This document shows positions 44,394 to 53,566 of a DNA stretch of 64,000 nucleotides, piece after piece. The stretch is from Lentisphaerae bacterium GWF2_45_14 (GTDB lineage: Bacteria; Verrucomicrobiota; Lentisphaeria; Victivallales; GWF2-45-14): the NCBI GenBank assembly GCA_001804785.1, contig MHBG01000010.1, positions 57,276-121,275 of the forward strand. Reading direction: 5' to 3'. The notes beneath the pieces are model-generated. The model saw nothing but the letters and a program-made list of their open reading frames with translations, had not been told where the DNA came from and searched no databases. Position 1 is the first letter of the stretch. The number at the start of each line of letters is the position of its first letter. A program made the position numbers and the translations under genes.

Positions 44394-45144
44394 GAATGTG
44401 GTTGATTATCTGGATGACTATCTGAAAATATCGTCGATACCCGATGACTGCTCGAACAATGGGCTTCAGGTCGAGGGCCATTCGGAAATAGAGAAGGCCG
44501 TTTTCGGGGTTGACGCATGTGTCGATCTTTTCGATAAGGCCGTTGAGGTAAATGCGGATTTTATTCTCGTACACCACGGACTGAGCTGGAGAGACTCTCT
44601 GAAAAGACTTACCGGTCTGAACGCGCGTCGTCTTGTCCCCCTTTTTAATTTCGGAATTTCCCTCTACGGCGTCCATCTGCCGCTTGACGCACACCCAGTA
44701 TCCGGGCACAATGCAAGACTCGCCGATATGCTTGAACTGAGGAACCGTTCGATGTTTTTTAACTATGGCGGCGCGGATATCGGTGTTCGGGGCTCTCTTT
44801 CGACCGCTGTTTCCGTGAAAGAGCTGGCTGAACTGTACGACAGAAAACTCGGATCAAACAACAGGATTTTCGGGGATCCCGGACAAAAAGTAACGAAAGT
44901 CGGAATCGTTTCCGGCGGCGCGGGCCACGATGCGGTCGCGGAATGTTTTGAGAGCGGGCTTGACCTTTTTGTAACCGGAGAGCTTACTCACGAATCATGG
45001 CATATCATAAAGGAATCGGGACTCCCTGTGATAGCCCTCGGGCACTACTGCTCGGAGAAGCCGGGAGTACTTGCGATGATGGAGCTGCTTTCTAAAGAAT
45101 TCAAAATAGAATGTCAATTCATAGATATTCCGACGGGAATGTGA
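44380..45144 (+). CDS. Nif3-like dinuclear metal centre protein
   Basis: A 254-residue NIF3/YbgI-family protein, annotated in some genomes as GTP cyclohydrolase 1 type 2-like. The SNNGLQVEG start, FILVHHGLSW (metal-binding His-His near 65), YGVHLPLDAHP and the C-terminal GELTHESWHIIKESGLPVIALGHYCSE block are all typical. AGGGG lies before ATG 44380, and the overlapping frame above it would add 17 codons of the neighbour gene. The biochemical role of the family is unsettled. It is followed by a lipoprotein gene and mnmE in the same direction. Confidence 0.88.
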   Translation: MANLKNVVDYLDDYLKISSIPDDCSNNGLQVEGHSEIEKAVFGVDACVDLFDKAVEVNADFILVHHGLSWRDSLKRLTGLNARRLVPLFNFGISLYGVHLPLDAHPVSGHNARLADMLELRNRSMFFNYGGADIGVRGSLSTAVSVKELAELYDRKLGSNNRIFGDPGQKVTKVGIVSGGAGHDAVAECFESGLDLFVTGELTHESWHIIKESGLPVIALGHYCSEKPGVLAMMELLSKEFKIECQFIDIPTGM

Positions 45145-45165
45145 ATTGAACAGGAGGATTTGGCA

Positions 45166-45684
45166 ATGCAAAATTTATACCGCCTGATTTTTACTGTTTT
45201 TCTGCTTGCCGGTGCCGCCGCCGGTTGTAAGTCGTCATCCGGGTTCGAGGAGCTCTCCGACGGCGAAAAAGCCATGCTTGTCGAAAACGCGCGGACAATA
45301 CTTATAAAATCAGGAAAAACAGTGGACCTTCCATTCGAAAAGAAAATCGATTTGAACGGAAGGCAGAAAAGCAGGGAAAAGCCGGGAACCCGTCCTTTTT
45401 CATTTGACGAAAAAAATGTTGTAAAGAGAACTAATCCTGAGCTGCGTTTCTACTATACCGGAGACAAAGAAGGCAGGGCGGTTGTTTCATGGAAGCTTTC
45501 AAGCACAAGAAATGTTATTCTTGTCGCGACAGGCCAACTGATCGAAAAGGAAAAAATATGGACCATGAGTGTGGTCGATTCGGAGGATGTCGTGGTTACT
45601 CCAGAGGCGAGGCGAAACCTTGAAAGAAGCGGAAGTTCCCTTATCGAGGATTTGAGAGCGGGAAAAGGCCTGCCCGACAAATGA
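45166..45684 (+). CDS. Small lipoprotein of unknown function
   Basis: A 172-residue lipoprotein with signal LIFTVFLLAGAAAGC (lipidated Cys21). The mature part is mostly charged, with predicted beta structure toward the middle (KEGRAVVSWKLSSTRNVILVA; IWTMSVVDSEDVVV). No catalytic motif is visible. AGGAGG lies ten bases before ATG 45166; a TTG two codons earlier is possible. It overlaps mnmE by four bases (ATGA). The same operon holds Nif3 and the HExxH membrane gene; the lipoprotein does not explain them. Confidence 0.75.
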   Translation: MQNLYRLIFTVFLLAGAAAGCKSSSGFEELSDGEKAMLVENARTILIKSGKTVDLPFEKKIDLNGRQKSREKPGTRPFSFDEKNVVKRTNPELRFYYTGDKEGRAVVSWKLSSTRNVILVATGQLIEKEKIWTMSVVDSEDVVVTPEARRNLERSGSSLIEDLRAGKGLPDK

Positions 45685-47042
45685 TGAACACCGAAGATAC
45701 AATAGCGGCGGTCTCAAGCGGAACAGGCGGAGCGGTTTCTATCATAAGGATATCCGGACCCGGTTCTCTCTCTGTTTCCAATCACGTGTGGAAGGGAGGA
45801 CGAGAGCTTGAACTTTCCCGTCCGCGCATGATGATGCTCGGCAAGATAATCAACGGACCGGACAATACCGGAGATCCCGCAATGGCTGTGTATATGCCGG
45901 GACCCAACAGCTATACTGGGGACGATGTCGTGGAAATCCATTGTCACGGCGGGGCTCTGTGCACCCGGCGCGCTCTGGAACTCGTACTTTCTAACGGGGC
46001 ACGTGCCGCCGGACCCGGTGAATTTACATACCGCGCGTTTGTCAATGGCAAGATGGACCTTACTCAGGCTGAAGCCGTGGCCGATCTCATATCCGCTCAC
46101 AGCGATATGGCGATGAGAATGGCCGAAAGCCAGATAGCCGGAAGGCTCAGGGATTCGATAAGGACTATCCGCGATGAGCTTGTCGATATGCTTTCCGAGT
46201 GTGAGTCCAGAATGGATTTTCCAGAAGAAAATCTCGATTGGACGGCATCTTTCGAAATGGCCGACACCATAAATCTGATTGCCGGCAGAATAAACTCGCT
46301 TTGCGCGAGCTCTCTTGAAGGCTCACTGCTTCGTGAAGGAGTAAGCGTGGTGATTGCGGGCAGACCAAATGTCGGAAAGTCGAGTCTGCTTAATTTAATG
46401 CTCGGCTTCGATAGGGCCATAGTGACTCAAGTGCCCGGTACGACACGCGATACCATTGAGGAGCTGGCCCACGTCCGCGGAATTCCGGTCCGCCTTACCG
46501 ATACCGCTGGCATCAGGGAGACCGACAATCTCGTGGAGGTCATAGGTATCGACCGCAGCCGCTCGTCAATGCGCCAGGCTCACCTTGTTATCTGGCTGCT
46601 TGATTCTTCCACCGAGGATATCGGTCTCGAAATTTCGGAGATGCAAAAACATCTTCCCGAAAATATCAATGTGATCTGCGCATGGAACAAGAGCGACCTC
46701 GCTTCGGGAAGAGAATATCCTTCCCTTAAGTACCCTTCTGTACAAATTTCCGTAAAGGAGGAAACTGGAATAGAGAAACTTCTGGACATCTTTGAAAATG
46801 CCGTATGGGGTTACCCTCATACAGCTGAACCTGAGTTTGCCGTAAGCGCGCGCCACGCGTCACTGCTTCAGGAAGCCGTAAGCTCTCTTTCCGATGCCGC
46901 TGTCCGTGTGCGCGAGGAGGAATGGGAACTCGCCGCGTTTCATCTGAAGGCGGCCGTCCACAGCCTCGGCACGATAACCGGTGAAGATGCTTCCCCTGAC
47001 GTTCTTGAAAACATCTTCAGCCGTTTCTGCATCGGCAAATAA
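45681..47042 (+). CDS. mnmE: tRNA uridine-5-carboxymethylaminomethyl modification GTPase MnmE
   Basis: A 453-residue GTPase that, with MnmG, makes the cmnm5 modification at the wobble uridine of several tRNAs. It has the N-terminal folate-binding domain (DTIAAVSSGTGGAVSIIRISG; ALRRAL-type LCTRRALEL), the G domain inserted in a helical bundle (GRPNVGKSSLLN, DTAGIRE, NKSD), and the terminal FCIGK whose cysteine is catalytic. It is complete. It is in an operon whose first genes are unrelated to tRNA modification. Confidence 0.97.
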   Translation: MMNTEDTIAAVSSGTGGAVSIIRISGPGSLSVSNHVWKGGRELELSRPRMMMLGKIINGPDNTGDPAMAVYMPGPNSYTGDDVVEIHCHGGALCTRRALELVLSNGARAAGPGEFTYRAFVNGKMDLTQAEAVADLISAHSDMAMRMAESQIAGRLRDSIRTIRDELVDMLSECESRMDFPEENLDWTASFEMADTINLIAGRINSLCASSLEGSLLREGVSVVIAGRPNVGKSSLLNLMLGFDRAIVTQVPGTTRDTIEELAHVRGIPVRLTDTAGIRETDNLVEVIGIDRSRSSMRQAHLVIWLLDSSTEDIGLEISEMQKHLPENINVICAWNKSDLASGREYPSLKYPSVQISVKEETGIEKLLDIFENAVWGYPHTAEPEFAVSARHASLLQEAVSSLSDAAVRVREEEWELAAFHLKAAVHSLGTITGEDASPDVLENIFSRFCIGK

Positions 47043-47050
47043 TCTCCAGA

Positions 47051-48226
47051 CTATACCTGGATGGCAGGACGGATATATTCGTAGAGCACCGGGAGCGACT
47101 GCGACAGTTCTATCGATTTAATTGCCTGTTTCGCGAGGTACGTCGATACGTGTCCGGCGATTTCGTCACAGGGTGACGGCTTGTCGTTAAGGATTGCATC
47201 AACAAATGAATCAAGCATGTTTTCATGACCCTTGTTGACGGAGAATTTATTATAGACCTTTTTTGAGTTTTCAGCGTCTTGAACGAGTTTCTTATATTTT
47301 TCCATGTAAGAATTGAAGCCGCCTTCGGGAGCCGTTTCAGGAAACGGATCATGCTGGAGCGGAAAGACTTCGCGGTTTGCCCCGGGGATGCCGAAATATT
47401 CGTTTTCCACAAAGAATTTGTTTCTGAAGAGCGCGGCATTTGAAGTTACTTCATAAATTTCCTTCGGATAGTCGAATGTTCCGCAGCAACTGAAGATTAT
47501 CGTTGCCGTGTCGCCTTCAGAGAATGTAAGGTTGATTCCGTGGCTGAGGCGACTTGAACCCCACGCCTGTATTCTGACGGGTACTTGCGGCGCGAAGAAC
47601 CAGCACGCCAGGTCGAGCCAGTGAACCGATTCGCCGATTATGACACCGCCGCCGTGGAGGGGATCAAGGTGCACGAGCCGATAGGATGAGCTTTCGTCCT
47701 GAATGTTGATGAGGAAATGGGTGAGGGTTTCCTCCTTGAACGGCACTCTCGGTTTTTCAATGAAGCGCCACGGCTGATGCTGGGGATTTTTCTTGTGTTC
47801 GAGGTATTTTGCGCGAAGAGCGTGCAGGGAAGGGGCCATTCTGCGATTCAGGTCTACGCATAGCTTGACGCCGCCGCGTCTGACGGCGCGGATTATCTGG
47901 AAGGCCTCTTTTTCCTCCATCGCCATCGGCTTTTCGCAGAAGATGTGTTTGCCTGCCGCTGCAGCCGCTTCTATTATCGGGAGGTGCGCTTCATGTGAGG
48001 TGCAGACTTTTATCATATCGACTTCAGGGTCTTTCAGTGCCTCCATGAAGTCGCTTGTCACTTTTTCGATCCCGAACTTTTCCGCCATGTGGGAGGCTCG
48101 TTCGCGCGACACGTCGCAGCAGTATTTTATCATTGTCTTCGGGTTTTTCGCGAAGTTGGGGAAATCCTGCGATTCCGCAAATGCGCCGCAGCCTATCTGT
48201 GCAGATACCAGCATTCCATTTCTCAT
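47051..48226 (-). CDS. Gfo/Idh/MocA-family oxidoreductase
   Basis: A 391-residue NAD(P)-dependent dehydrogenase. The N-terminal Rossmann fold has IGCGAFAE rather than the textbook GxGxxG, and HIFCEKPMAM carries the catalytic Lys. The second half has GGVIIGESVHWLDLACW, with the proton-relay His. AGGAG precedes the ATG. Upstream and divergent lies a GntR/LacI-type regulator 99 bases away, so the two probably form an autonomous sugar- or inositol-responsive switch. The specific substrate is not readable. Confidence 0.88.
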   Translation of the reverse strand: MRNGMLVSAQIGCGAFAESQDFPNFAKNPKTMIKYCCDVSRERASHMAEKFGIEKVTSDFMEALKDPEVDMIKVCTSHEAHLPIIEAAAAAGKHIFCEKPMAMEEKEAFQIIRAVRRGGVKLCVDLNRRMAPSLHALRAKYLEHKKNPQHQPWRFIEKPRVPFKEETLTHFLINIQDESSSYRLVHLDPLHGGGVIIGESVHWLDLACWFFAPQVPVRIQAWGSSRLSHGINLTFSEGDTATIIFSCCGTFDYPKEIYEVTSNAALFRNKFFVENEYFGIPGANREVFPLQHDPFPETAPEGGFNSYMEKYKKLVQDAENSKKVYNKFSVNKGHENMLDSFVDAILNDKPSPCDEIAGHVSTYLAKQAIKSIELSQSLPVLYEYIRPAIQV

Positions 48227-48243
48227 ACCAAAAACTCCTGTTT

Positions 48244-48255
48244 GATTATCTAATC
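48244..48255. promoter_or_regulatory. Palindrome in the divergent GntR/Gfo-Idh region
   Basis: GATTATCTAATC (48244-48255) has 5-bp arms around a TC centre and sits 18 bp upstream of the Gfo/Idh start. A short palindrome in this A+T-rich divergent control region is a candidate operator for the adjacent GntR-type regulator. The link is by position only. Confidence 0.35.
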
Positions 48256-48325
48256 ATATTAATTATATATGTAGATTTTGATTTCTGCAATTGCTTTTCT
48301 TAAAATTTAACCTATATTTTTTATC

Positions 48326-49318
48326 ATGAGCAAATACAATATACTTATGGATGATCTGAAAAGCCGGATACTGTCAGGCGCGTTGAAGCCGGGTGAAAAG
48401 CTCTCGGGTCAGCTTGCACTTGCGAAGGAACATGGGGTTTCGGCGATAACGTCGGAAAGGGCGCTTTTCGAGCTTGAAAAGGCAGGTCTGATCGAGCGGC
48501 GCAGCCGGAGCGGATCATTTGTGAAGGAGACGCCGAGGCTTTTTTCAAAGGTACTTGTCGTAACGAATATCTGGGCATCGGAAAACTTTGGATTTACCGA
48601 TTATTATGCGGGACTGATGGAGCGGGCCGAGAATGCGGGTGTAAATCTGGAAATAACGAGGATAAGCGCACCTGATTTCGAATCAAAAATGGCTGCGCTG
48701 AAAAATAAGGCCGTGATACTGTTTGGGTTCGAGGAACCTGAACTCGTTAAGAAACTCAAGTCGGACAAGGTTCCCCATCTTGTCATGGCTATAAATTCTC
48801 AGTATTCCGATTTCTGCGTTACAGAAAACAGACGCGCCGCCGCACGTGAGCTGGCGGCGCGTCTGTTTCATGATGGTGTTTGCCGGAGGTTGGCGTTTAT
48901 CTATAATCCGCTTCAGACCAATCACAGGACCTGTCTTGAGGGATATCTGGCTTCCTCAGTTGAATGTGGTTTTAAGCCAATGACTTATAAAGCCGATGAA
49001 GATAGCGTCAATACTGTTGTTTCTGGCCTGATGAACAGGAAAAGTCCGCCGGACTCAATAATAATATCGGGCGGAGCTATGCCGCTTGCCGCGATTCCCT
49101 CGATTTTTAAGTCAGGCAGCAACGTCAAGCTCGGAGTGTTTACCGAGAATTCGTCCGTGTTGAACCTGCGAAATACCGCATGGACGGCATTCTACAGCCA
49201 GTCGGAGACAGGGCGCCTGGCCTTTGATATGCTATACGGTATTGCGTCGGGAAAAATAACGGGCGCCGGAATCCAGCACCCGCCGTTTGAAATTCTCAGG
49301 CCTCTTCGTCCAGCTTGA
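48326..49318 (+). CDS. GntR-type regulator with LacI-like sensor
   Basis: A 330-residue regulator. The N-terminal winged helix (about 1-70) includes GVSAITSERALFELEKAGLIERR and SGSFVKE. A LacI/periplasmic-binding-like domain follows (FSKVLVVTNIW; YYAGLMERAENAGVNLEITR; RLAFIYNPLQTNHRTCLEGY). The inducer is probably a sugar. The 3' end overlaps the converging TM1266-type gene by 23 bases, an unusually tight convergent pair. Confidence 0.86.
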   Translation: MSKYNILMDDLKSRILSGALKPGEKLSGQLALAKEHGVSAITSERALFELEKAGLIERRSRSGSFVKETPRLFSKVLVVTNIWASENFGFTDYYAGLMERAENAGVNLEITRISAPDFESKMAALKNKAVILFGFEEPELVKKLKSDKVPHLVMAINSQYSDFCVTENRRAAARELAARLFHDGVCRRLAFIYNPLQTNHRTCLEGYLASSVECGFKPMTYKADEDSVNTVVSGLMNRKSPPDSIIISGGAMPLAAIPSIFKSGSNVKLGVFTENSSVLNLRNTAWTAFYSQSETGRLAFDMLYGIASGKITGAGIQHPPFEILRPLRPA

Positions 49319-49562
49319 GTGAAACGAGCTGCGCCTTGACTTCTTTTATGAGATTGAGCTCATTCAAGAGTTCTTTTTGCTCGTTCTCGTCGCCGACGAG
49401 TTCACAGAATATAAGTCCTTTTTCGGAGCATTCGGTGAGTACTCCGGAGTGCAAGCCGAGACGCGTCTTGATAATGCAGCCCCGGTTCGTAAGCGTTTTC
49501 TGTACTTGAACTGCGGCTTCGTGACGGTGTCCGACAAGGATCAGCAGAACATTTCTTCCCAT
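49296..49562 (-). CDS. TM1266-type putative iron-hydrogenase regulator
   Basis: An 88-residue ACT/NikR-C-like protein of the family often called iron-only hydrogenase system regulator (TM1266). Features are the short GRNVLLILVGHRHEAAVQVQKTL start, TRLGLHSGV (arginine-glycine turn) and the VKAQLVSLKL strand at the end. It is divergent from hydF, 70 bases away, the context in which this family is normally found. ATG 49562 has GGGGGA eight bases upstream; the annotated TTG two codons earlier is less likely. It may act as a small-molecule or metal sensor. Family function is not established. Confidence 0.72.
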   Translation of the reverse strand: MGRNVLLILVGHRHEAAVQVQKTLTNRGCIIKTRLGLHSGVLTECSEKGLIFCELVGDENEQKELLNELNLIKEVKAQLVSLKLDEEA

Positions 49563-49632
49563 GATCAATTTCCCCCTCTGGTTAAAATCTATGCGTAATA
49601 TATATTACGTGAATATGAATTGAAAGGCGAAA

Positions 49633-50868
49633 ATGCAGAATGCACCAAAAGGGCTGAGGCTTCAGATAGGTATTTTCGGAAGGAGGAACGCCGGTAAATC
49701 CTCATTCCTGAATACGTTAACTAGACAGGATATATCAATAGTTTCCGATGTTCCGGGCACTACTACCGACCCTGTCGAAAAGGCAATGGAATTTCTGCCG
49801 CTCGGGCCGGTGCTTTTTATCGATACGGCGGGAATAGACGATTCCGGCGCGCTCGGCGAAATGCGCGTCGAAAAAACCCGAAAGATCTTTGAGCGCACCG
49901 ATGTGGCTGTGCTTGTCGCCGACCCAGTGCTCTGGGATGATTTTGAAGATAAACTCATTGTGGAACTCAAAAGTCTTAATGTTCCTGTGATTGCCGTGCT
50001 CAATAAGTCGGACATAGGCGATGCCCCCGAACCGCTTGTGTCAAAACTTGGGCAGGAAAAAATAAAATACGTCAAGGTATCGTCCCTTGAAAATACAGGG
50101 TTCCTGGATTTCCGCGAGGCGCTTATAGATTCTGTTCCCGAAGAGTTCATAAGTCCGCAGACAATCGCGTCCGACCTGATTCCGCCCGGCGAACTTGCCG
50201 TGCTAGTCGTTCCGATAGACCTTGAGGCCCCAAAGGGCCGCCTTATCCTGCCGCAGGTACAGACAATCAGGGACTTGCTTGACGCCGACTCCTACTGCAT
50301 GGTTGTGAAGGAGCGGGAGCTGCGCGATGCTCTGAATCGTCTGAATCGCCCGCCCGCACTTGTTATTACGGATTCTCAGGCATTTTTGAAGGTGTCGGGC
50401 GATACCCCGCTCGAAATCCCGTTGACGTCCTTTTCGATACTTTTCGCGCGCTTTAAAGGTGATCTTGACACTTTTGTCAAGGGCGCCATGTGTATAGATT
50501 CCCTCAAGCCTGGCGATGAGATTCTTGTCGCAGAGGCCTGCTGTCACCACCCGATCGGCGAGGACATAGGACGTGTCAAAATTCCGCGCTGGCTTACGCA
50601 ATATGTTGGAGGCAAACTTAATTTCACCCACCTCCAGGGACACGATTTTCCGAAGGATATATCAAAATACAAACTTATCGTCCACTGCGGAGGCTGCACA
50701 TTCAACCGTCGTCAGCTCCTCACAAGGATTATGCAGTGCTCGCGCCAGAACGTCCCGATAACCAATTACGGGGTTTGCATCGCCTATTCCCTCGGAATTT
50801 TCGAGCGGGCGCTTTCCCCGTTCCCTTCAGCGCTTGACGAATACAGGAAAAGAAACCTGATCCATTGA
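49633..50868 (+). CDS. hydF: [FeFe]-hydrogenase maturation GTPase HydF
   Basis: A 411-residue HydF, the scaffold that receives the 2Fe subcluster and delivers it to HydA. The N-terminal GTPase has GRRNAGKSSFLN, DTAGIDD and NKSD motifs. The C-terminal half has the metal-binding signature C-x-H ... H-C-x-x-C (ACCHHPIGED near 302 and VHCGGC near 351), the cluster ligands of the family. The final TNYGVCIAYSLG loop is also typical. Start ATG 49633, with GAAAGG upstream. hydE, hydG and hydA are not in the window. Confidence 0.95.
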   Translation: MQNAPKGLRLQIGIFGRRNAGKSSFLNTLTRQDISIVSDVPGTTTDPVEKAMEFLPLGPVLFIDTAGIDDSGALGEMRVEKTRKIFERTDVAVLVADPVLWDDFEDKLIVELKSLNVPVIAVLNKSDIGDAPEPLVSKLGQEKIKYVKVSSLENTGFLDFREALIDSVPEEFISPQTIASDLIPPGELAVLVVPIDLEAPKGRLILPQVQTIRDLLDADSYCMVVKERELRDALNRLNRPPALVITDSQAFLKVSGDTPLEIPLTSFSILFARFKGDLDTFVKGAMCIDSLKPGDEILVAEACCHHPIGEDIGRVKIPRWLTQYVGGKLNFTHLQGHDFPKDISKYKLIVHCGGCTFNRRQLLTRIMQCSRQNVPITNYGVCIAYSLGIFERALSPFPSALDEYRKRNLIH

Positions 50869-50938
50869 TTTGAATTTTCCCGGAATAACTGTAAAATTAT
50901 TCCTTTCATATAATCACAAAACGAGAAGATTTTCAATT

Positions 50939-51748
50939 ATGGATTACAGCAAAGTAAAAGTTCTTATAATCACCGGATTCGGCCTTAACTGCGAAAAAGA
51001 GACGGCAGCCGCATTTTCTTCCTGCGGCGCGACTCCCGAACAGATACACCTTAACGACATACTCAATGGCGGAAGGTCACTTGACGAATTCCATATTCTC
51101 GCGTTTATCGGCGGTTTTTCGTTCGGGGACCACCTCGGTGCGGGAACCATTTTTGCCAACAGGATAAAGTTCCGCATGAGGGATGAGCTTCAAAAATTCG
51201 TCGCATCCGGCAAGCTTGTAATTGGAATATGTAACGGCTTCCAGACGCTCTCTCGTCTCGGGCTTGTTCCGGCGCTTGACGGCCATTTTTTCGAGCAGCA
51301 GGCCGCTCTCGCCCATAACGATTCAGGGCTTTTCAGGGACGACTGGGTTTATCTTAAAGCGAATCCCGACAGTCCTTGTGTTTTTACTAAAGGAATAGAC
51401 CTTATCCGCATGCCAATCCGGCACGGCGAAGGCAAATTTGTCGCCCGCGAAAAGGAAATTGCCAGGATAGAAGAGAAAAATCTTGTTGCTCTCCGCTACG
51501 CCAATTCCGACGGTTCCGTCGCGACAGAGTTTCCTGCTAATCCCAACGGCTCAATTAATTCAATAGCGGCGATATGCGACGAGTCTGGCCGCATATTCGG
51601 ACTGATGCCGCACCCGGAAGCCTTTCTTTCCCCGTTCAATGACCCCGACTGGACGAAAAAGAAAAGCGAAGACCGCTTACCCGCCGATGGTGAAGGCAAA
51701 ATAGTTTTCCGCAACGCCGTGAAATTCGCCGCAAAAAATCTCTTTTAA
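50939..51748 (+). CDS. purQ: Phosphoribosylformylglycinamidine synthase, glutaminase subunit PurQ
   Basis: A 269-residue class I glutamine amidotransferase that supplies ammonia to PurL in purine synthesis. Nucleophile Cys98 is in GICNGFQTLSRLG, and the His-Glu pair in LMPHPEAF is near 223-225. At ~270 residues it is the longer PurQ type. The frame is open further upstream, but the start is at ATG 50939. purL and purS are absent from the window. It converges on the AraC gene with a four-base overlap. Confidence 0.93.
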   Translation: MDYSKVKVLIITGFGLNCEKETAAAFSSCGATPEQIHLNDILNGGRSLDEFHILAFIGGFSFGDHLGAGTIFANRIKFRMRDELQKFVASGKLVIGICNGFQTLSRLGLVPALDGHFFEQQAALAHNDSGLFRDDWVYLKANPDSPCVFTKGIDLIRMPIRHGEGKFVAREKEIARIEEKNLVALRYANSDGSVATEFPANPNGSINSIAAICDESGRIFGLMPHPEAFLSPFNDPDWTKKKSEDRLPADGEGKIVFRNAVKFAAKNLF

Positions 51749-52602
51749 AGAAATTCGTTGTAGTAGTTGTTCTTGCGCACTTCCGCCGGAGAAAAACGTA
51801 CGAGGCTTCTGAATACTCGTGAAAAGCTGTTTGCGTTCTCGTAACCTGTTCGTTGCGCTATTTCCTTGCATGAGAGAGTTGTATTTTTAAGTAGGTGGCA
51901 GGCGTGTCTTATTTTTTTCCGGTGCATGTAGTCCAGCGGCGCTATTCCCGTCTGCTCCTTGAATACCCTTGACAAGTGTTCCCGCGAGATATTGAGAAGT
52001 GACGCTATTTCAGCTACCCCTATATTTTTATCGAGGTTCTCCATAATGAAGCGCTGGGCCGTTTTTATTAGATCGCTCTGCGGGTCGCTTTCCTTTTTCG
52101 CGTCAATCGATTCGCCCAGTGCGGTAAGCACCTCCATTACGAGGCCCGCGCCTGCAAGGGGGGAGAGCACCTGGATTATATCCCTGAGGTTCCTGTAGCT
52201 TTCGAGCTTTTTTATGATGCCTCTGTCGCGCGGGAGTTTATAGATATATCCATAACGGTCAACGAGCTCCATCACAATTTTATCGCTGGTTTCCGAGAAA
52301 AAGCTTATCCAGATGAAACGCCAGGTGGCTTTGCCTTCCGGCGGGTAGTAGTAGGCTGTTTCAGGGTCGTTGTGTTTCTGCAGAAACGCGGTGCCGGGCA
52401 GGAGCTTGTGCTCGATTCCTCTGCCCCGGTAACGTCCCTCGCCTTCAAGCGTATACACAAACTGGCAGCCAGTCTGTTCTTTGCGTTTTTTCCCTTCAAG
52501 GCGGTACGATGGCAATGTCTGTACTTCATCAACCAATACGCCAGGTACCGGAAGTGACGCCAGTTTTCTGTGTACTTCAAAGTTTACTTCCCACAGTCTC
52601 AT
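51745..52602 (-). CDS. AraC-family transcriptional regulator
   Basis: A 285-residue regulator, with a cupin-like sensor (QFVYTLEGEGRYRGRGIEH near 55) and two C-terminal helix-turn-helix motifs (IGVAEIASLLNISREHLSRVFKEQTG; LSCKEIAQRTGYENANSFSRVFRSLV). It is divergent from thuA, with about 170 bases between starts, and is the probable activator of the thuA-thuB pair. Two starts are possible: ATG 52602, used here, or GTG 52620. Neither has a strong ribosome site. Confidence 0.9.
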   Translation of the reverse strand: MRLWEVNFEVHRKLASLPVPGVLVDEVQTLPSYRLEGKKRKEQTGCQFVYTLEGEGRYRGRGIEHKLLPGTAFLQKHNDPETAYYYPPEGKATWRFIWISFFSETSDKIVMELVDRYGYIYKLPRDRGIIKKLESYRNLRDIIQVLSPLAGAGLVMEVLTALGESIDAKKESDPQSDLIKTAQRFIMENLDKNIGVAEIASLLNISREHLSRVFKEQTGIAPLDYMHRKKIRHACHLLKNTTLSCKEIAQRTGYENANSFSRVFRSLVRFSPAEVRKNNYYNEFL

Positions 52603-52771
52603 TTTTTTGTATAATCTCACAACTTGTTATTGAATATCACATTTTGAATAAAATAACCTTGTTGAATTCTTTGTCAAGAACTGTAGAATAGTTTATAACG
52701 AAGATAAAAAATAGAAAAATAAGTACGGATTTTAAAAGTTAAGAAAAATAGCATTAAAAGGAGTATTTAAG

Positions 52772-53548
52772 ATGTCGCAAAAGATCAATGTCACAATCTG
52801 GAATGAGTTCCGCCACGAAAAAGAAAAAGAGGCCGTAAAAAAGATTTATCCCGAAGGTATGCATAGCGCGATAGCAAAAGGAATCGCCGCCGATGATCTG
52901 AATATACGCACCGCAACTCTTGACGAGCCGGAACACGGCTTGACCGAAGAGGTGGTCGAGAATACCGACGTCATGCTCTGGTGGGGGCATTGTCACCACA
53001 AGGACGTTGCCGATGAAGTCGTGAAGCGCGTCCAGAGGCGCGTACTTGAAGGCATGGGGCTTATCGTGCTGCATTCCGGTCATTACTCCAAGATATTCAA
53101 GGCTTTGACAGGTACGACATGTTCGCTCAAATGGCGCGAAGTAGCCGAGAAGGAACGTCTCTGGAACGTCGCTCCTGCGCACCCGATAACTCAGGGAATC
53201 GGCGAATATTTCGAGCTTCCGAATGAGGAGATGTACGGCGAACCCTTCGGTATTCCGGAACCCGACGAATTGATATTCATCGGCTGGTTTGAAGGCGGCG
53301 AAGTCTTCAGAAGCGGCGCGGCATTCCGTCGCGGCAACGGCAAAATATTCTATTTCCAGCCGGGACATGAGACCTATCCGGTATATTATAATGAAAACGT
53401 ACTTAGGGTAATCGGCAATGCCGTCAGGTGGGCCGCTCCGCTGGTCAGAATAAAAGACGCCGCACCTAATGTTGAGCCGCTCGAAAAGATTTCTCCTAAA
53501 AATGTCAGTTTCGGCAAGGCTGGCGTACTTCAGACCCCCGAACTTTAA
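52772..53548 (+). CDS. thuA: ThuA-family trehalose-utilisation-like protein
   Basis: A 258-residue ThuA-domain protein (class I glutamine-amidotransferase-like fold). Its landmarks are ITIWNEF-like [26 protein letters not shown] near 68, [11 protein letters not shown] near 96 and the final [13 protein letters not shown] near 195. In Rhizobium, ThuA with the dehydrogenase ThuB handles trehalose and related disaccharides via keto-sugar intermediates. Here a Gfo/Idh/MocA gene follows by 18 bases, as in that pair. The pairing is clear; the disaccharide is not. A 402-codon antisense frame across it is not coding. Confidence 0.85.
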   Translation: MSQKINVTIWNEFRHEKEKEAVKKIYPEGMHSAIAKGIAADDLNIRTATLDEPEHGLTEEVVENTDVMLWWGHCHHKDVADEVVKRVQRRVLEGMGLIVLHSGHYSKIFKALTGTTCSLKWREVAEKERLWNVAPAHPITQGIGEYFELPNEEMYGEPFGIPEPDELIFIGWFEGGEVFRSGAAFRRGNGKIFYFQPGHETYPVYYNENVLRVIGNAVRWAAPLVRIKDAAPNVEPLEKISPKNVSFGKAGVLQTPEL

Positions 53549-53566
53549 AATAAAGGTATAACTATC

